Assembly: GCA_016713305.1 (NCBI GenBank)
Contig: JADJPK010000009.1
Span: 124,001 to 188,000, forward strand
From: Betaproteobacteria bacterium
Lineage (GTDB): Bacteria > Pseudomonadota > Gammaproteobacteria > Burkholderiales > Ga0077523
DNA: 64,000 bases
Reading direction: 5' to 3'
The position numbers were made by a program, and so were the translations under genes. Of this stretch, positions 1 to 7,647 are shown piece after piece (positions within the stretch are counted from its first letter, which is position 1; every line of letters starts with the position of its first letter). Below the pieces are notes generated by a model. That model worked only from the letters and a program-made list of their open reading frames with translations, was not told the DNA's origin and ran no database searches.

Positions 1-287
1 CGAGACGCACGGCGTCACCCGAACTGCGGGAGGTCTTCACCCGCTATCCACACATCGGGCCCGTTCTGCCTGCGGTGGGTTATGGCCCGGCGCAGTGCCG
101 GGCCCTGGCGGAATCGCTCGACCGCAGCGGCGCGGACGCGATCGTGTCCGGCACCCCTGCGGACCTCGCCCGGCTGCTGAACCCCGTACTCCCGGTGGTG
201 CGCGCCCGTTACGAATTCGCGCCGGCGCCCTCTTCCGGGCTGCAGGACTGGCTGGACGGATTCGCGCGCGGGGTGGCCGCGCCGTGA
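1..287 (+). CDS. C-terminal fragment of a cyclic-2,3-diphosphoglycerate-synthase-like GTPase
   Basis: Partial gene entering from the left edge; the coding frame starts at base 3 and stops with TGA at 285-287, giving about 94 residues. The visible part has the motifs YPHIGPVLPAVGYG and GTPADLARLL and ends in a segment around VRARYEF, which I associate with the C-terminus of cyclic 2,3-diphosphoglycerate synthase and its bacterial GTPase relatives. The nucleotide-binding N-terminus lies outside the window, so activity cannot be judged. It converges on the next gene with a single base between the two stops. The assignment is from motif memory only and the substrate in bacteria is unknown to me. 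Confidence 0.5.
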   Translation, partial: RRTASPELREVFTRYPHIGPVLPAVGYGPAQCRALAESLDRSGADAIVSGTPADLARLLNPVLPVVRARYEFAPAPSSGLQDWLDGFARGVAAP

Positions 288-288
288 C

Positions 289-1938
289 TCAGAATTGCTC
301 GTCCTCGCCCAGATAGCGCCACTGACCGGGCGGAAGCTCGCCCAGCCGCACACGGCCGATGCGGATGCGCTTCAAGCCTGTGACCTTGAGTCCCACCATT
401 TCGCACATGCGGCGAATCTGCCGCTTCTTGCCTTCGCTGAGAATGAAGTTGAGCTGGTCGTCGTTCTGCCAGCGGACCTTCGCGGGCAGCAGGGGTTCTC
501 CGTCCAGTTCCAGTCCGTGCCGCAGCAGGGCCAGCCCCTCCGGCGCGAGTCGTCCCTCGACGCGCACCAGGTACTCCTTCTCGATGGTGGAGTCCGCGCC
601 GATCAGCTTCTTGGCAATGCGGCCGTCCTGCGTCAGCACGAGCAGCCCCGTGGAGTCGATGTCGAGGCGGCCGGCGGGGGCAAGCCCGCGCAGCTGCGCC
701 GCCGAGAAATGCAGCGGCGAAGGATCGTCGTCCGCGTGCGACTGGGCACCGATGAGCGACACCGCCGGGCGATAGCCGTCCTCCGCCTGGCCGGAGACGA
801 ATCCGACCGGCTTGTTGAGCAGGATCGTGACTCGTTCGGACTGCCGCGAACGCGCGGCCTCGGCCAGCGTGATGGTCTGGGTCGGCAGTACCCGCGAACC
901 CAGTTCGGTCACCTGCTCTCCGTCCACGAACACCCAGCCCCGCTCGAGGAACTCGTCGGCCTCGCGTCGCGAGCACATGCCGCGCTCGGACATGAGCTTG
1001 GAGACGCGGACCCGGCCATCGTTGTCCGCCGCGGGCACGGCGACGGACGTTCGCGCGGAGGGTGCCTTTTCGGCCTGGGTGCGGCCGCGAGCGTCTGTCT
1101 CCGAGCGCGCGCCACGCGGGCGTTGAGCGCGCCCCTTGGAGGGAATGCGCTCCGGGGGCGCCTTTCCCGAAGCCTTGTTGGCGGCAGGCCGGCCGGTCCG
1201 GGGCCGTTCCTGACCGTCGAAACGGGACCGTTCGGAGCGGGCCTGGTCCGGGTCTGCAAGCTCGACAGGTCGGGTCCGTGAGCGGGCCGCGCCGGGGCGC
1301 TCCTGGGATTCGGACCGGGGACGGCCGGATCGCGGCCCTTCCGGTGCGGCCGCGCCCCGCGGAGTGTCCGGCGGCTTCCTGCCGGCATACGTGCGATCCG
1401 GCCCGCCGGGTCGAGGACGTTCTGACCTGGGGCGCTCCACGACGGCACGCTCGGAAGATTCGTCGCGTGACCGGCCCGCGCGCGCGCGTTTCGCATCGTC
1501 TCCCGCGGGACGCTCGGTCCGGACGCGATCCGGGCGGGCACTTCGGGGCGAATCGCCGCGCGACCGGCCGGCGTCGGGACGCCCCGGGCCGCCTGACCGC
1601 GGACGCTCCGAGGCGCCCTGCGCGGCCGGTTTCGACGATGACCGGCCCGAGCGCGGACGCTCCGAGTCTGCGGATCCGCTGCGCTCGGACACCGCCCGTC
1701 CCGGCGCCCCGGCACGTGATCGATCCCTCTCGGACGGCTCTGTATTTCCGGATCCCCGGCGCTCGGATGCGTCGAGCCCGGATGGCTTGGCCCGGGCCCC
1801 ATCGGCATCGGGTCGCTTGGCATCCTTCTCGGGGCCGGCCTCGGGAGCGGCGCGTCTGGTCACCTTCGCCTTCAGCCGGATGGCATTGCGGCGTTCCGAG
1901 AACGTCGTCTCCCGGGCGCCTCTTCGCTTCTGTTCCAC
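289..1938 (-). CDS. RluF-like 23S rRNA pseudouridine synthase with a ~309-residue low-complexity N-terminal extension
   Basis: Predicted to convert uridine to pseudouridine in 23S rRNA. The last ~240 residues form the enzyme: an S4 RNA-binding domain (SERGMCSRREAD) from about residue 310, then the RsuA/RluB/E/F catalytic domain with GRLDIDSTG carrying the catalytic Asp near residue 426, and a C-terminal GKKRQIRRMCE block. Sequence around the last block resembles RluF more than RluB, and a separate rluB lies at the right end of the window. The first ~309 residues are Arg/Ser/Pro/Glu/Gly-rich with recurring SERPRSG-like units and no recognisable fold. I chose GTG at 1936-1938 because GGAGG sits about 7 bases upstream; it begins one base after the yciH stop, so the two genes look translationally coupled. 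Confidence 0.8.
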   Translation of the reverse strand: MEQKRRGARETTFSERRNAIRLKAKVTRRAAPEAGPEKDAKRPDADGARAKPSGLDASERRGSGNTEPSERDRSRAGAPGRAVSERSGSADSERPRSGRSSSKPAAQGASERPRSGGPGRPDAGRSRGDSPRSARPDRVRTERPAGDDAKRARAGRSRDESSERAVVERPRSERPRPGGPDRTYAGRKPPDTPRGAAAPEGPRSGRPRSESQERPGAARSRTRPVELADPDQARSERSRFDGQERPRTGRPAANKASGKAPPERIPSKGRAQRPRGARSETDARGRTQAEKAPSARTSVAVPAADNDGRVRVSKLMSERGMCSRREADEFLERGWVFVDGEQVTELGSRVLPTQTITLAEAARSRQSERVTILLNKPVGFVSGQAEDGYRPAVSLIGAQSHADDDPSPLHFSAAQLRGLAPAGRLDIDSTGLLVLTQDGRIAKKLIGADSTIEKEYLVRVEGRLAPEGLALLRHGLELDGEPLLPAKVRWQNDDQLNFILSEGKKRQIRRMCEMVGLKVTGLKRIRIGRVRLGELPPGQWRYLGEDEQF

Positions 1939-1939
1939 C

Positions 1940-2307
1940 CTAACCTCCCGCCCGCTTCGCCGCGAAACCGCGGCGATTGAGTTCGGCCAGCAACGCGTCG
2001 CAGTGATCTCCCTGGATCTCGATGGCACCGTCCTTGACCGTCCCTCCCGTTCCACACATCCGCTTGAGTTCGGTACCCAGCGAAGCGAGCGCATCCGCCG
2101 CGAGCGGCAGGCCGGTCACGACGCTCACGGTCTTGCCGCCCCGTCCCTTGCTCTGCCGCATCACCCGGATCGGGCTCGCAGCGGCCGGCGCAGCCGGGGG
2201 TTTTCCTGCACACATTCGGGCGCGGGCCGGCGGCAGCCGGGACAGATGCGGCCGCGATCGGTCGAGTACACGAGACCGGTCGTGGATTGGGATCGGGAAG
2301 CAGCCAA
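1940..2307 (-). CDS. yciH: YciH/SUI1-family translation factor with an apparent frameshift near its N-terminus
   Basis: Small eIF1/SUI1-like protein of the kind thought to influence start-codon selection. The SUI1 core is intact (GRGGKTVSV, CGTGGTVKDG, IEIQGDH, ending KRAGG) and is readable as a 91-residue frame from ATG 2213-2215. That ATG has no ribosome binding site. The expected family N-terminus, LVYSTDRGRICPGC, is encoded just upstream in another frame from a TTG at 2305-2307 that has a TGGAG-type binding site. The two frames meet near 2205-2225, at GAATGTGTG; adding one base (or losing two) would join them into one ~122-residue protein. Read as a sequencing or assembly indel unless reads show otherwise. 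The next gene downstream starts one base after its stop. Confidence 0.7.
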
Positions 2308-2532
2308 GCGCGAGACTCCAGGACGGGGAGGCGCATTGTCGCCGATGAGACCCTCGCCGGGAACGCTTCCCGCACTCACCTCCGGGCCCCGCATCGCGTA
2401 CCGGGCGCGCCGCAAGGAATTCACGCGGGACTTCGGGTGTCGCCTACAATCCGCCATCGGTTCGCGCGCGGGTCGCCGCAATGAGCGGGCGAGTGCCGGT
2501 GAAATCCAACAAAAAACTGGGAGGATTCACCC

Positions 2533-3900
2533 GTGTCCACGACCACGATGGCACCGCCGCCGTTCGAGGAAGCGACGTACGGCAAGGCCACGCGCCGCCT
2601 GATTCCGTTTCTGTTCCTCTGCTACATCGTCGCGTTCCTCGACCGCGTCAATGTCGGCTTCGCCAAGCTGCAGATGGCGTCCGACCTGGGATTCAGCGAC
2701 GCCATCTACGGGTTCGGCGCCGGCATCTTCTTCATCGGCTACTTCGTGTTCGAGGTGCCGAGCAACGTGATCCTGGAAAAGGTGGGCGCGCGGATCTGGA
2801 TCGCACGCATCATGGTCACGTGGGGGCTCATCTCCGCGGGATTCGCGTTCACCGGGGACATCCACTGGGGCAGCATCGCCACCTTCTTCAACTGCAGCGA
2901 TGCGCAGTTCACGTTCTACTTCCTGCGCTTCTGGCTCGGAGTGGCGGAGGCAGGCTTCTTCCCGGGCGTGATCCTCTACCGCACGTACTGGTTTCCCGGA
3001 CCGCGCCGCGCAAGGATGGTCGCGCTGTTCATGACGGCCATCGGCACGGCACAGCTCGTGGGCTCCCCGGTGTCCGGCGCCATCATGCAATTCATGGACG
3101 GCATGTCGGGCTGGCGCGGCTGGCAGTGGCTGTTCGTGGTCGAGGGACTGCCCTCCGTGATCATCGGGCTCCTGGTGCTGGTGATCCTGCCCAACGGCCC
3201 GAAGTCCGCCAGGTGGCTCACGGGCGACGAACGGGATCTTCTCGTGCGCCGCATCGAGGAGGACAACGCCTCCAAGGGAGCCCTGGGCGGCCGGCACCAT
3301 TTCTCTGACGCATTCAAGGATGGGCGGGTCTGGGCCCTGGCCTTCGTGTACTTCGCGCTGGCGACCTGTTTCTACGCCGTGGGCTTCTGGATGCCCACGA
3401 TCATCCAGGAGCTGGGCATCGACAAGAAGGATCTCCTCAAGGTGGGGCTGGTCAGCATGATTCCCTGGGGGGCCAGCATCGTCTCGATGGTGGTGTGGGG
3501 CAGCCACTCCGATCGCACCGGGGAGCGCCGGTGGCATTGCGCTGGCGGAATGCTCGTCACCATGCTGGGCCTCGTCGTCCTGGCGCTGGCGCACCGGTCA
3601 CCTGTCGCCTCGATCGTCGGCCTCACGCTCATCACTTCGGGGTGGGCCGGTTGCGTCGTGACCTTCTGGTCGTTGCCCACCGCCTTCCTGACCGGCACCG
3701 CCGCCGCCGCGGGCATCGCGTGGATCAATGCGGTGGGAAATCTCGGCGGTTATGCGGGTCCGGACCTGATCGGATCCATCCGGACCGCCGCAGGCGGCGC
3801 CGCCGAGGCCGCGTTCTACGCCCTGGCGGTGCTGGCCCTGGTCGGGGCGCTGGTCATCATCTTCCTGCCGCGAACCCAGTCGGGCAAAACGGCAGGCTGA
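2533..3900 (+). CDS. MFS transporter, anion:cation symporter (ACS) family
   Basis: 455-residue inner-membrane protein with about twelve hydrophobic segments. The first half carries FLDRVNVGFAKLQM and an FEVPSNVILEKVG segment typical of the ACS branch of the major facilitator superfamily (tartrate, galactonate and hydroxy-aromatic acid carriers). The GTG start at 2533 is supported by GGGAGG 9-14 bases upstream. The real substrate cannot be read from sequence. The gene stands alone between yciH (opposite strand) and the PEP-CTERM gene (opposite strand), so neighbourhood gives no help; a sugar acid or other small carboxylate is the usual guess. Confidence 0.82.
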   Translation: MSTTTMAPPPFEEATYGKATRRLIPFLFLCYIVAFLDRVNVGFAKLQMASDLGFSDAIYGFGAGIFFIGYFVFEVPSNVILEKVGARIWIARIMVTWGLISAGFAFTGDIHWGSIATFFNCSDAQFTFYFLRFWLGVAEAGFFPGVILYRTYWFPGPRRARMVALFMTAIGTAQLVGSPVSGAIMQFMDGMSGWRGWQWLFVVEGLPSVIIGLLVLVILPNGPKSARWLTGDERDLLVRRIEEDNASKGALGGRHHFSDAFKDGRVWALAFVYFALATCFYAVGFWMPTIIQELGIDKKDLLKVGLVSMIPWGASIVSMVVWGSHSDRTGERRWHCAGGMLVTMLGLVVLALAHRSPVASIVGLTLITSGWAGCVVTFWSLPTAFLTGTAAAAGIAWINAVGNLGGYAGPDLIGSIRTAAGGAAEAAFYALAVLALVGALVIIFLPRTQSGKTAG

Positions 3901-3904
3901 TGCT

Positions 3905-3920
3905 GTTCACGGGCGTGAAC
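3905..3920. repeat. 7-bp inverted repeat just after the MFS gene
   Basis: GTTCACG and CGTGAAC flank a 2-base loop, five bases past the MFS stop codon. There is no run of T on either strand, so it may be a weak transcript end between the convergent MFS and PEP-CTERM genes, or chance. Confidence 0.25.
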
Positions 3921-4030
3921 ACCGCTCGACGCGTCGATGACTAGGCCATCCTGCCCGTGCGCCCCGACGCAGCGCCCGGCACACGGCGGTTCGCCGGCCG
4001 GGTTTGCGCGGCCCGCTCTCGGGAAGAGGC

Positions 4031-4784
4031 TCAGGCGCCCGCACCAGGTGCCTGGCTTTTCCGGATTCTGCGGCGAAGCGCGCCCGCGAGGATCGCGGCC
4101 CCGCCCACCGTCAATCCGAACGTTCCGGGCTCGGGCACCTCGACGACCGTCGACACGTTCTCGAGCCCCGCCGGTCGGCAGGGGAATCCGGTCGGCCGTG
4201 ATCGTCACGACGAGAGCGCCGCGGTTGTCGTCGAAGATATCGTCGTTGAATCCGAACAGCAGATAGTCGGCGCCCTTGGGAACCGTTCCGGTCCAGACCC
4301 GTCCGATGAGGAAGGGTTTGCCGACGGGATCCAGGTTCGCGTCCGCCCAGAGACCGAGCAGCGCCATCAAGTGCAGGGGATAGGCCGCGCTGTCGATGTG
4401 CGCGCTGGGGAAGACCTCCCCGGAAGTGCCCTTCTTGTCGTCCGTGACGTAGTCGAGATCGCCCAGGGCGCCCGAGTACGGTTCGCGGTTCGAGTAGGCG
4501 GATGTCTGCCCGCTCTTGTGACGAAACGTCACTTCGGCGCCTTCCGCGAGCGAGAAGCCGTTGAAGCGGGAAAGCGCGCCAGGGTAGCGACCGTCGTAGC
4601 TGCCGTAGGGAAGATAGTCGTTCAACTGGGCATTCGACTTCCAGGGCATCGTGCGAGCATCGATGCGGAAGTCCGCGCTGCGGACTTCCGCGTGGAGCGT
4701 GGCCGACACGCAGTGCGAGGCGAGAATGGCAGCAGCAAGGCGAATCGCAGTACCAAGCAGGGGATTCGCGGACGTACGGGTCAT
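4031..4784 (-). CDS. PEP-CTERM sorting-domain protein, sorting tail in a shifted frame
   Basis: Exported protein of about 250 residues. The ATG at 4784 has GGAG 8 bases upstream and begins an N-terminal signal peptide (hydrophobic stretch ending near HCVSATLHA). The middle is a soluble domain of unknown function. The C-terminus expected for exosortase handling, VPEPGTFGLTVGG followed by a hydrophobic helix and an Arg-rich tail (RRRIRK), is present but lies one base out of frame with the body. The break is at a C4 run at 4166-4169 (G4 in the coding strand): with three G the frame continues as TGGLENVSTVVEVPEP. As written, translation instead runs on without an anchor to about 3816. Either a base-call error, a decayed gene, or a homopolymer switch controlling anchoring. 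Confidence 0.7.
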
Positions 4785-5124
4785 GTCAGGGTCTCCATTC
4801 TGTTGTTGCAGCGAATCGATCCTGACCGCCAGGGCCGGCTCCCGGATCGGTCGTCCGGCAAGCGGATCGTTGGTCGAGCGTGACCCCGGAAGATTTCGTT
4901 TCCTCGATCGGTCCTGATGCGAAGAATGGCCCATTCGGACCCGCAGTCCGTCCTCGTCGACATGAGCGTGATTCGGCACTGCCCGCAACGTCGTCGTCAC
5001 GGGGCGCCGTCAGAATCTGCACTGTCGGCCGCCCTGGCCGAACGGGCGTACGCCCTTCGACCGTGCCGGCGCGCGCCTGCGATCCCTGGTTGCTGGAGTG
5101 ACGGCCGTCACTCGGGAGATCCTC
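4785..5124. other. 340-bp divergent intergenic region (PEP-CTERM gene / phosphoketolase)
   Basis: Holds the control regions of two divergent genes. I see no convincing sigma-70 hexamer pair. It contains two perfect palindromes: a 12-mer GGGCGTACGCCC at 5044-5055 and an 18-mer at 5096-5113, the second directly before the phosphoketolase ribosome binding site. No RNA gene or small ORF could be supported. Confidence 0.5.
5096..5113. promoter_or_regulatory. 18-bp perfect palindrome next to the phosphoketolase ribosome binding site
   Basis: GAGTGACGGCCGTCACTC is its own reverse complement. It ends one base before the GGGAG binding site (5114-5118) of the gene starting at 5125. It could be a repressor operator or an RNA hairpin that hides the ribosome binding site; the sequence alone does not decide. 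Confidence 0.45.
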
Positions 5125-7539
5125 ATGACGCAGGACCTTGACACCCATTCCGCTGACGCCGCTGTCCCTGGCGTTCCGTTCCGGTCACTGTCTCCCCAGG
5201 AATTGCACCATCTGGATGCCTTCTGGCGAGCCTGCAACTACCTCGCGCTGGGCATGATCCATCTGCGGGCGAACCCCCTTCTGACGGAACCGCTCGCGCC
5301 GGAGCACATCAAGCAGCGGCTCCTGGGTCACTGGGGGGCAAGCCCTGCGTTGTCCTTCGTCTACGCGCATCTCAATCGGGTGATCTTGCGCGACGGCCTC
5401 GACGTGGTGTTCATGGCCGGGCCCGGCCACGGCGCTCCGGGCGTGCTGGCCCCGGTCTACCTCGAGGGAAGCTACACGGAGATCTATCCGGACAAGAGCC
5501 TGGACGAGGAAGGCATGCTCCGCTTCTTCCGCCAATTCTCCTTTCCGGGCGGGATCGGCAGCCACTGCACGCCCGAGACCCCCGGCTCGATTCACGAAGG
5601 CGGTGAACTGGGCTACGTGCTTTCGCACGCTTGCGGCGCAGCCTTCGACAATCCCGACCTCATCGTCGCGGCCGTCGTGGGAGACGGCGAAGCCGAGACC
5701 GGACCGCTCGCGACGTCCTGGCACATCAACAAGTTCCTGAATCCGGCCCGCGACGGCGCAGTGCTGCCGGTGCTGAGCCTCAACGGCTACAAGATCAACA
5801 ATCCGACGCTGCTCGCGCGAATTCCGCCGGACGAACTGGAACAGCTGCTTCGCGGATACGGGTGGTCGCCCCGGTTCGTGGAGGCGGCGGAACCGGAGGC
5901 CGCGCATCACGCGATGGCACGGGCGATGGACGAATGCATCTCCGAGATCCAAGGGATCCGGCGGAGGTCCCGCGACGAAGGCCGGCTTACGCGTCCCCGC
6001 TGGCCGATGATCGTGCTGCGTGCCCCCAAGGGATGGACCGCCCCGGCCCGCGTCGACGGACAGGCGCTGGAAGGCAGCTGGCGGGCGCATCAGGTTCCCA
6101 TGGGCGACGTCCGGACCCACGCCGAACACCTGCGGATCCTGGAGGACTGGATGCGCGGCTACCACCCGGAAGAGCTCTTCGACGACGCAGGCGCCCCGCG
6201 GCCGGAGACGGTGGCCATCGTTCCTTCAGGCGCGCGCCGCATGGGCGCCAATCCGCACGCGAACGGCGGGCTGCTCAAGCGGGCGCTGCGGCTGCCGGAC
6301 TTTCGCGACTACGCCGTCGGTGTCGACCGCCCGGGCGTCCAGCGTGCCCACAATACCTGGCCCCTCGGGGTATTCCTGCGCGATGTCATCCGCGGCAACC
6401 CGGACAACTTCCGCCTGTTCGGACCCGACGAAACCGCGTCCAACCGCCTGGGCGCCGTGTTCGAAGCGACGGGCAAGGTCTGGATGTGCGAAACGCTCCC
6501 CGTGGATGCCGAAGGCACGCACTTGTCCCCCGACGGACGCGTGGTGGAAATGCTTTCCGAGCACACGCTGGAAGGCATGCTGGAAGGCTATCTGCTCACG
6601 GGCCGGCACGGACTGCTCGCCTCGTACGAGGCGTTCGTCCATGTCATCGATTCGATGTTCAACCAGCACGCCAAGTGGCTGGACGTCTGCAACCAGCTTT
6701 CCTGGCGAGCCGATATCGCCGCGCTCAATCTGCTGGTCACCTCCACGGTCTGGCGCCAGGATCACAACGGCTTCACCCACCAGGATCCCGGCTTTCTGGA
6801 CGTCGTTCTCAACAAGAGCGCCGACGTCTGCCGCATCTATCTTCCCCCGGATGCCAATTGCCTGCTCTCCGTCGCCGACCATTGCCTGCGGTCGGAGAAC
6901 TACGTGAACGTGATCGTTTCGGACAAGCAGTCCCATCTCCAGTATCTCGACATGGACGCGGCGGTGATCCACTGCACCAAGGGCATCGGCATCTGGCCTT
7001 TCGCGAGCAACGACGGCGGTCGCGAACCCGACGTCGTGCTGTGCGCGGCCGGCGACGTTGCCACGCTGGAGGCCCTGGCGGCCGTGGCCTTGCTGCGGGA
7101 GGAACTGCCCGCACTGGCGATCCGCTTCGTCAACGTGGTGGATCTGTACAGGCTGCAATCCGACTCCGAGCACCCGCACGGCATGACGGACCGGGATCTC
7201 GACAGCCTCTTCACCGGCGACAAGCCGGTCATCTTCAACTTCCATGGCTATCCGTGGCTCGTGCACCGGCTCACGTACCGGCGCAACAACCATCGCAATC
7301 TGCACGTGCGGGGCTACAAGGAGAAAGGCAACATCGACACACCGCTGGAACTGGCCATCGAGAACCAGACCGACCGGTTCAGCCTTGCCATCGACGTCAT
7401 CGACCGCGTGCCGCATCTCGGCCAGACAGGGGCGCACGCGAAGGAACGATTCCGCAACCGGCAGATCGCCTGCCGAAACTACGCGCACGAACACGGGGTG
7501 GACTGTCCCGACGTCGCGCAATGGTGCTGGCCCTGCTGA
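5125..7539 (+). CDS. Xylulose-5-phosphate/fructose-6-phosphate phosphoketolase
   Basis: Thiamine-diphosphate enzyme cleaving xylulose 5-phosphate (and often fructose 6-phosphate) to acetyl phosphate plus a shorter sugar phosphate in the cytoplasm. The 804-residue length matches the family. Visible family motifs include GPGHGAPG, the FSFPGGIGSH region, the cofactor-binding GDGEAETGP, and a C-terminal NHRNLHVRGYKEKG block. ATG 5125 is preferred over an in-frame GTG at 5098 because GGGAG lies 6-11 bases ahead and the 5' part of the longer frame is occupied by the palindrome at 5096-5113. No phosphotransacetylase or acetate kinase lies nearby; the next gene on the strand is an acetoacetate-CoA ligase 108 bp on. 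Confidence 0.92.
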   Translation: MTQDLDTHSADAAVPGVPFRSLSPQELHHLDAFWRACNYLALGMIHLRANPLLTEPLAPEHIKQRLLGHWGASPALSFVYAHLNRVILRDGLDVVFMAGPGHGAPGVLAPVYLEGSYTEIYPDKSLDEEGMLRFFRQFSFPGGIGSHCTPETPGSIHEGGELGYVLSHACGAAFDNPDLIVAAVVGDGEAETGPLATSWHINKFLNPARDGAVLPVLSLNGYKINNPTLLARIPPDELEQLLRGYGWSPRFVEAAEPEAAHHAMARAMDECISEIQGIRRRSRDEGRLTRPRWPMIVLRAPKGWTAPARVDGQALEGSWRAHQVPMGDVRTHAEHLRILEDWMRGYHPEELFDDAGAPRPETVAIVPSGARRMGANPHANGGLLKRALRLPDFRDYAVGVDRPGVQRAHNTWPLGVFLRDVIRGNPDNFRLFGPDETASNRLGAVFEATGKVWMCETLPVDAEGTHLSPDGRVVEMLSEHTLEGMLEGYLLTGRHGLLASYEAFVHVIDSMFNQHAKWLDVCNQLSWRADIAALNLLVTSTVWRQDHNGFTHQDPGFLDVVLNKSADVCRIYLPPDANCLLSVADHCLRSENYVNVIVSDKQSHLQYLDMDAAVIHCTKGIGIWPFASNDGGREPDVVLCAAGDVATLEALAAVALLREELPALAIRFVNVVDLYRLQSDSEHPHGMTDRDLDSLFTGDKPVIFNFHGYPWLVHRLTYRRNNHRNLHVRGYKEKGNIDTPLELAIENQTDRFSLAIDVIDRVPHLGQTGAHAKERFRNRQIACRNYAHEHGVDCPDVAQWCWPC

Positions 7540-7647
7540 GCACCGGCGGCGGCCGGCCGGGCCGCGATCCCGCGGTTTCCGATCGGCGCAGCAGGGGATG
7601 ACCGGCTGAGTACGGCGCACCGTGCGTGTGCGTGCGGCAAGGTACCA

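Noticed and set aside
289..1938. Calling the left pseudouridine synthase rluB
   Set aside because: Its catalytic and C-terminal blocks resemble RluF more, and a clear RluB is encoded at the right end of the window.
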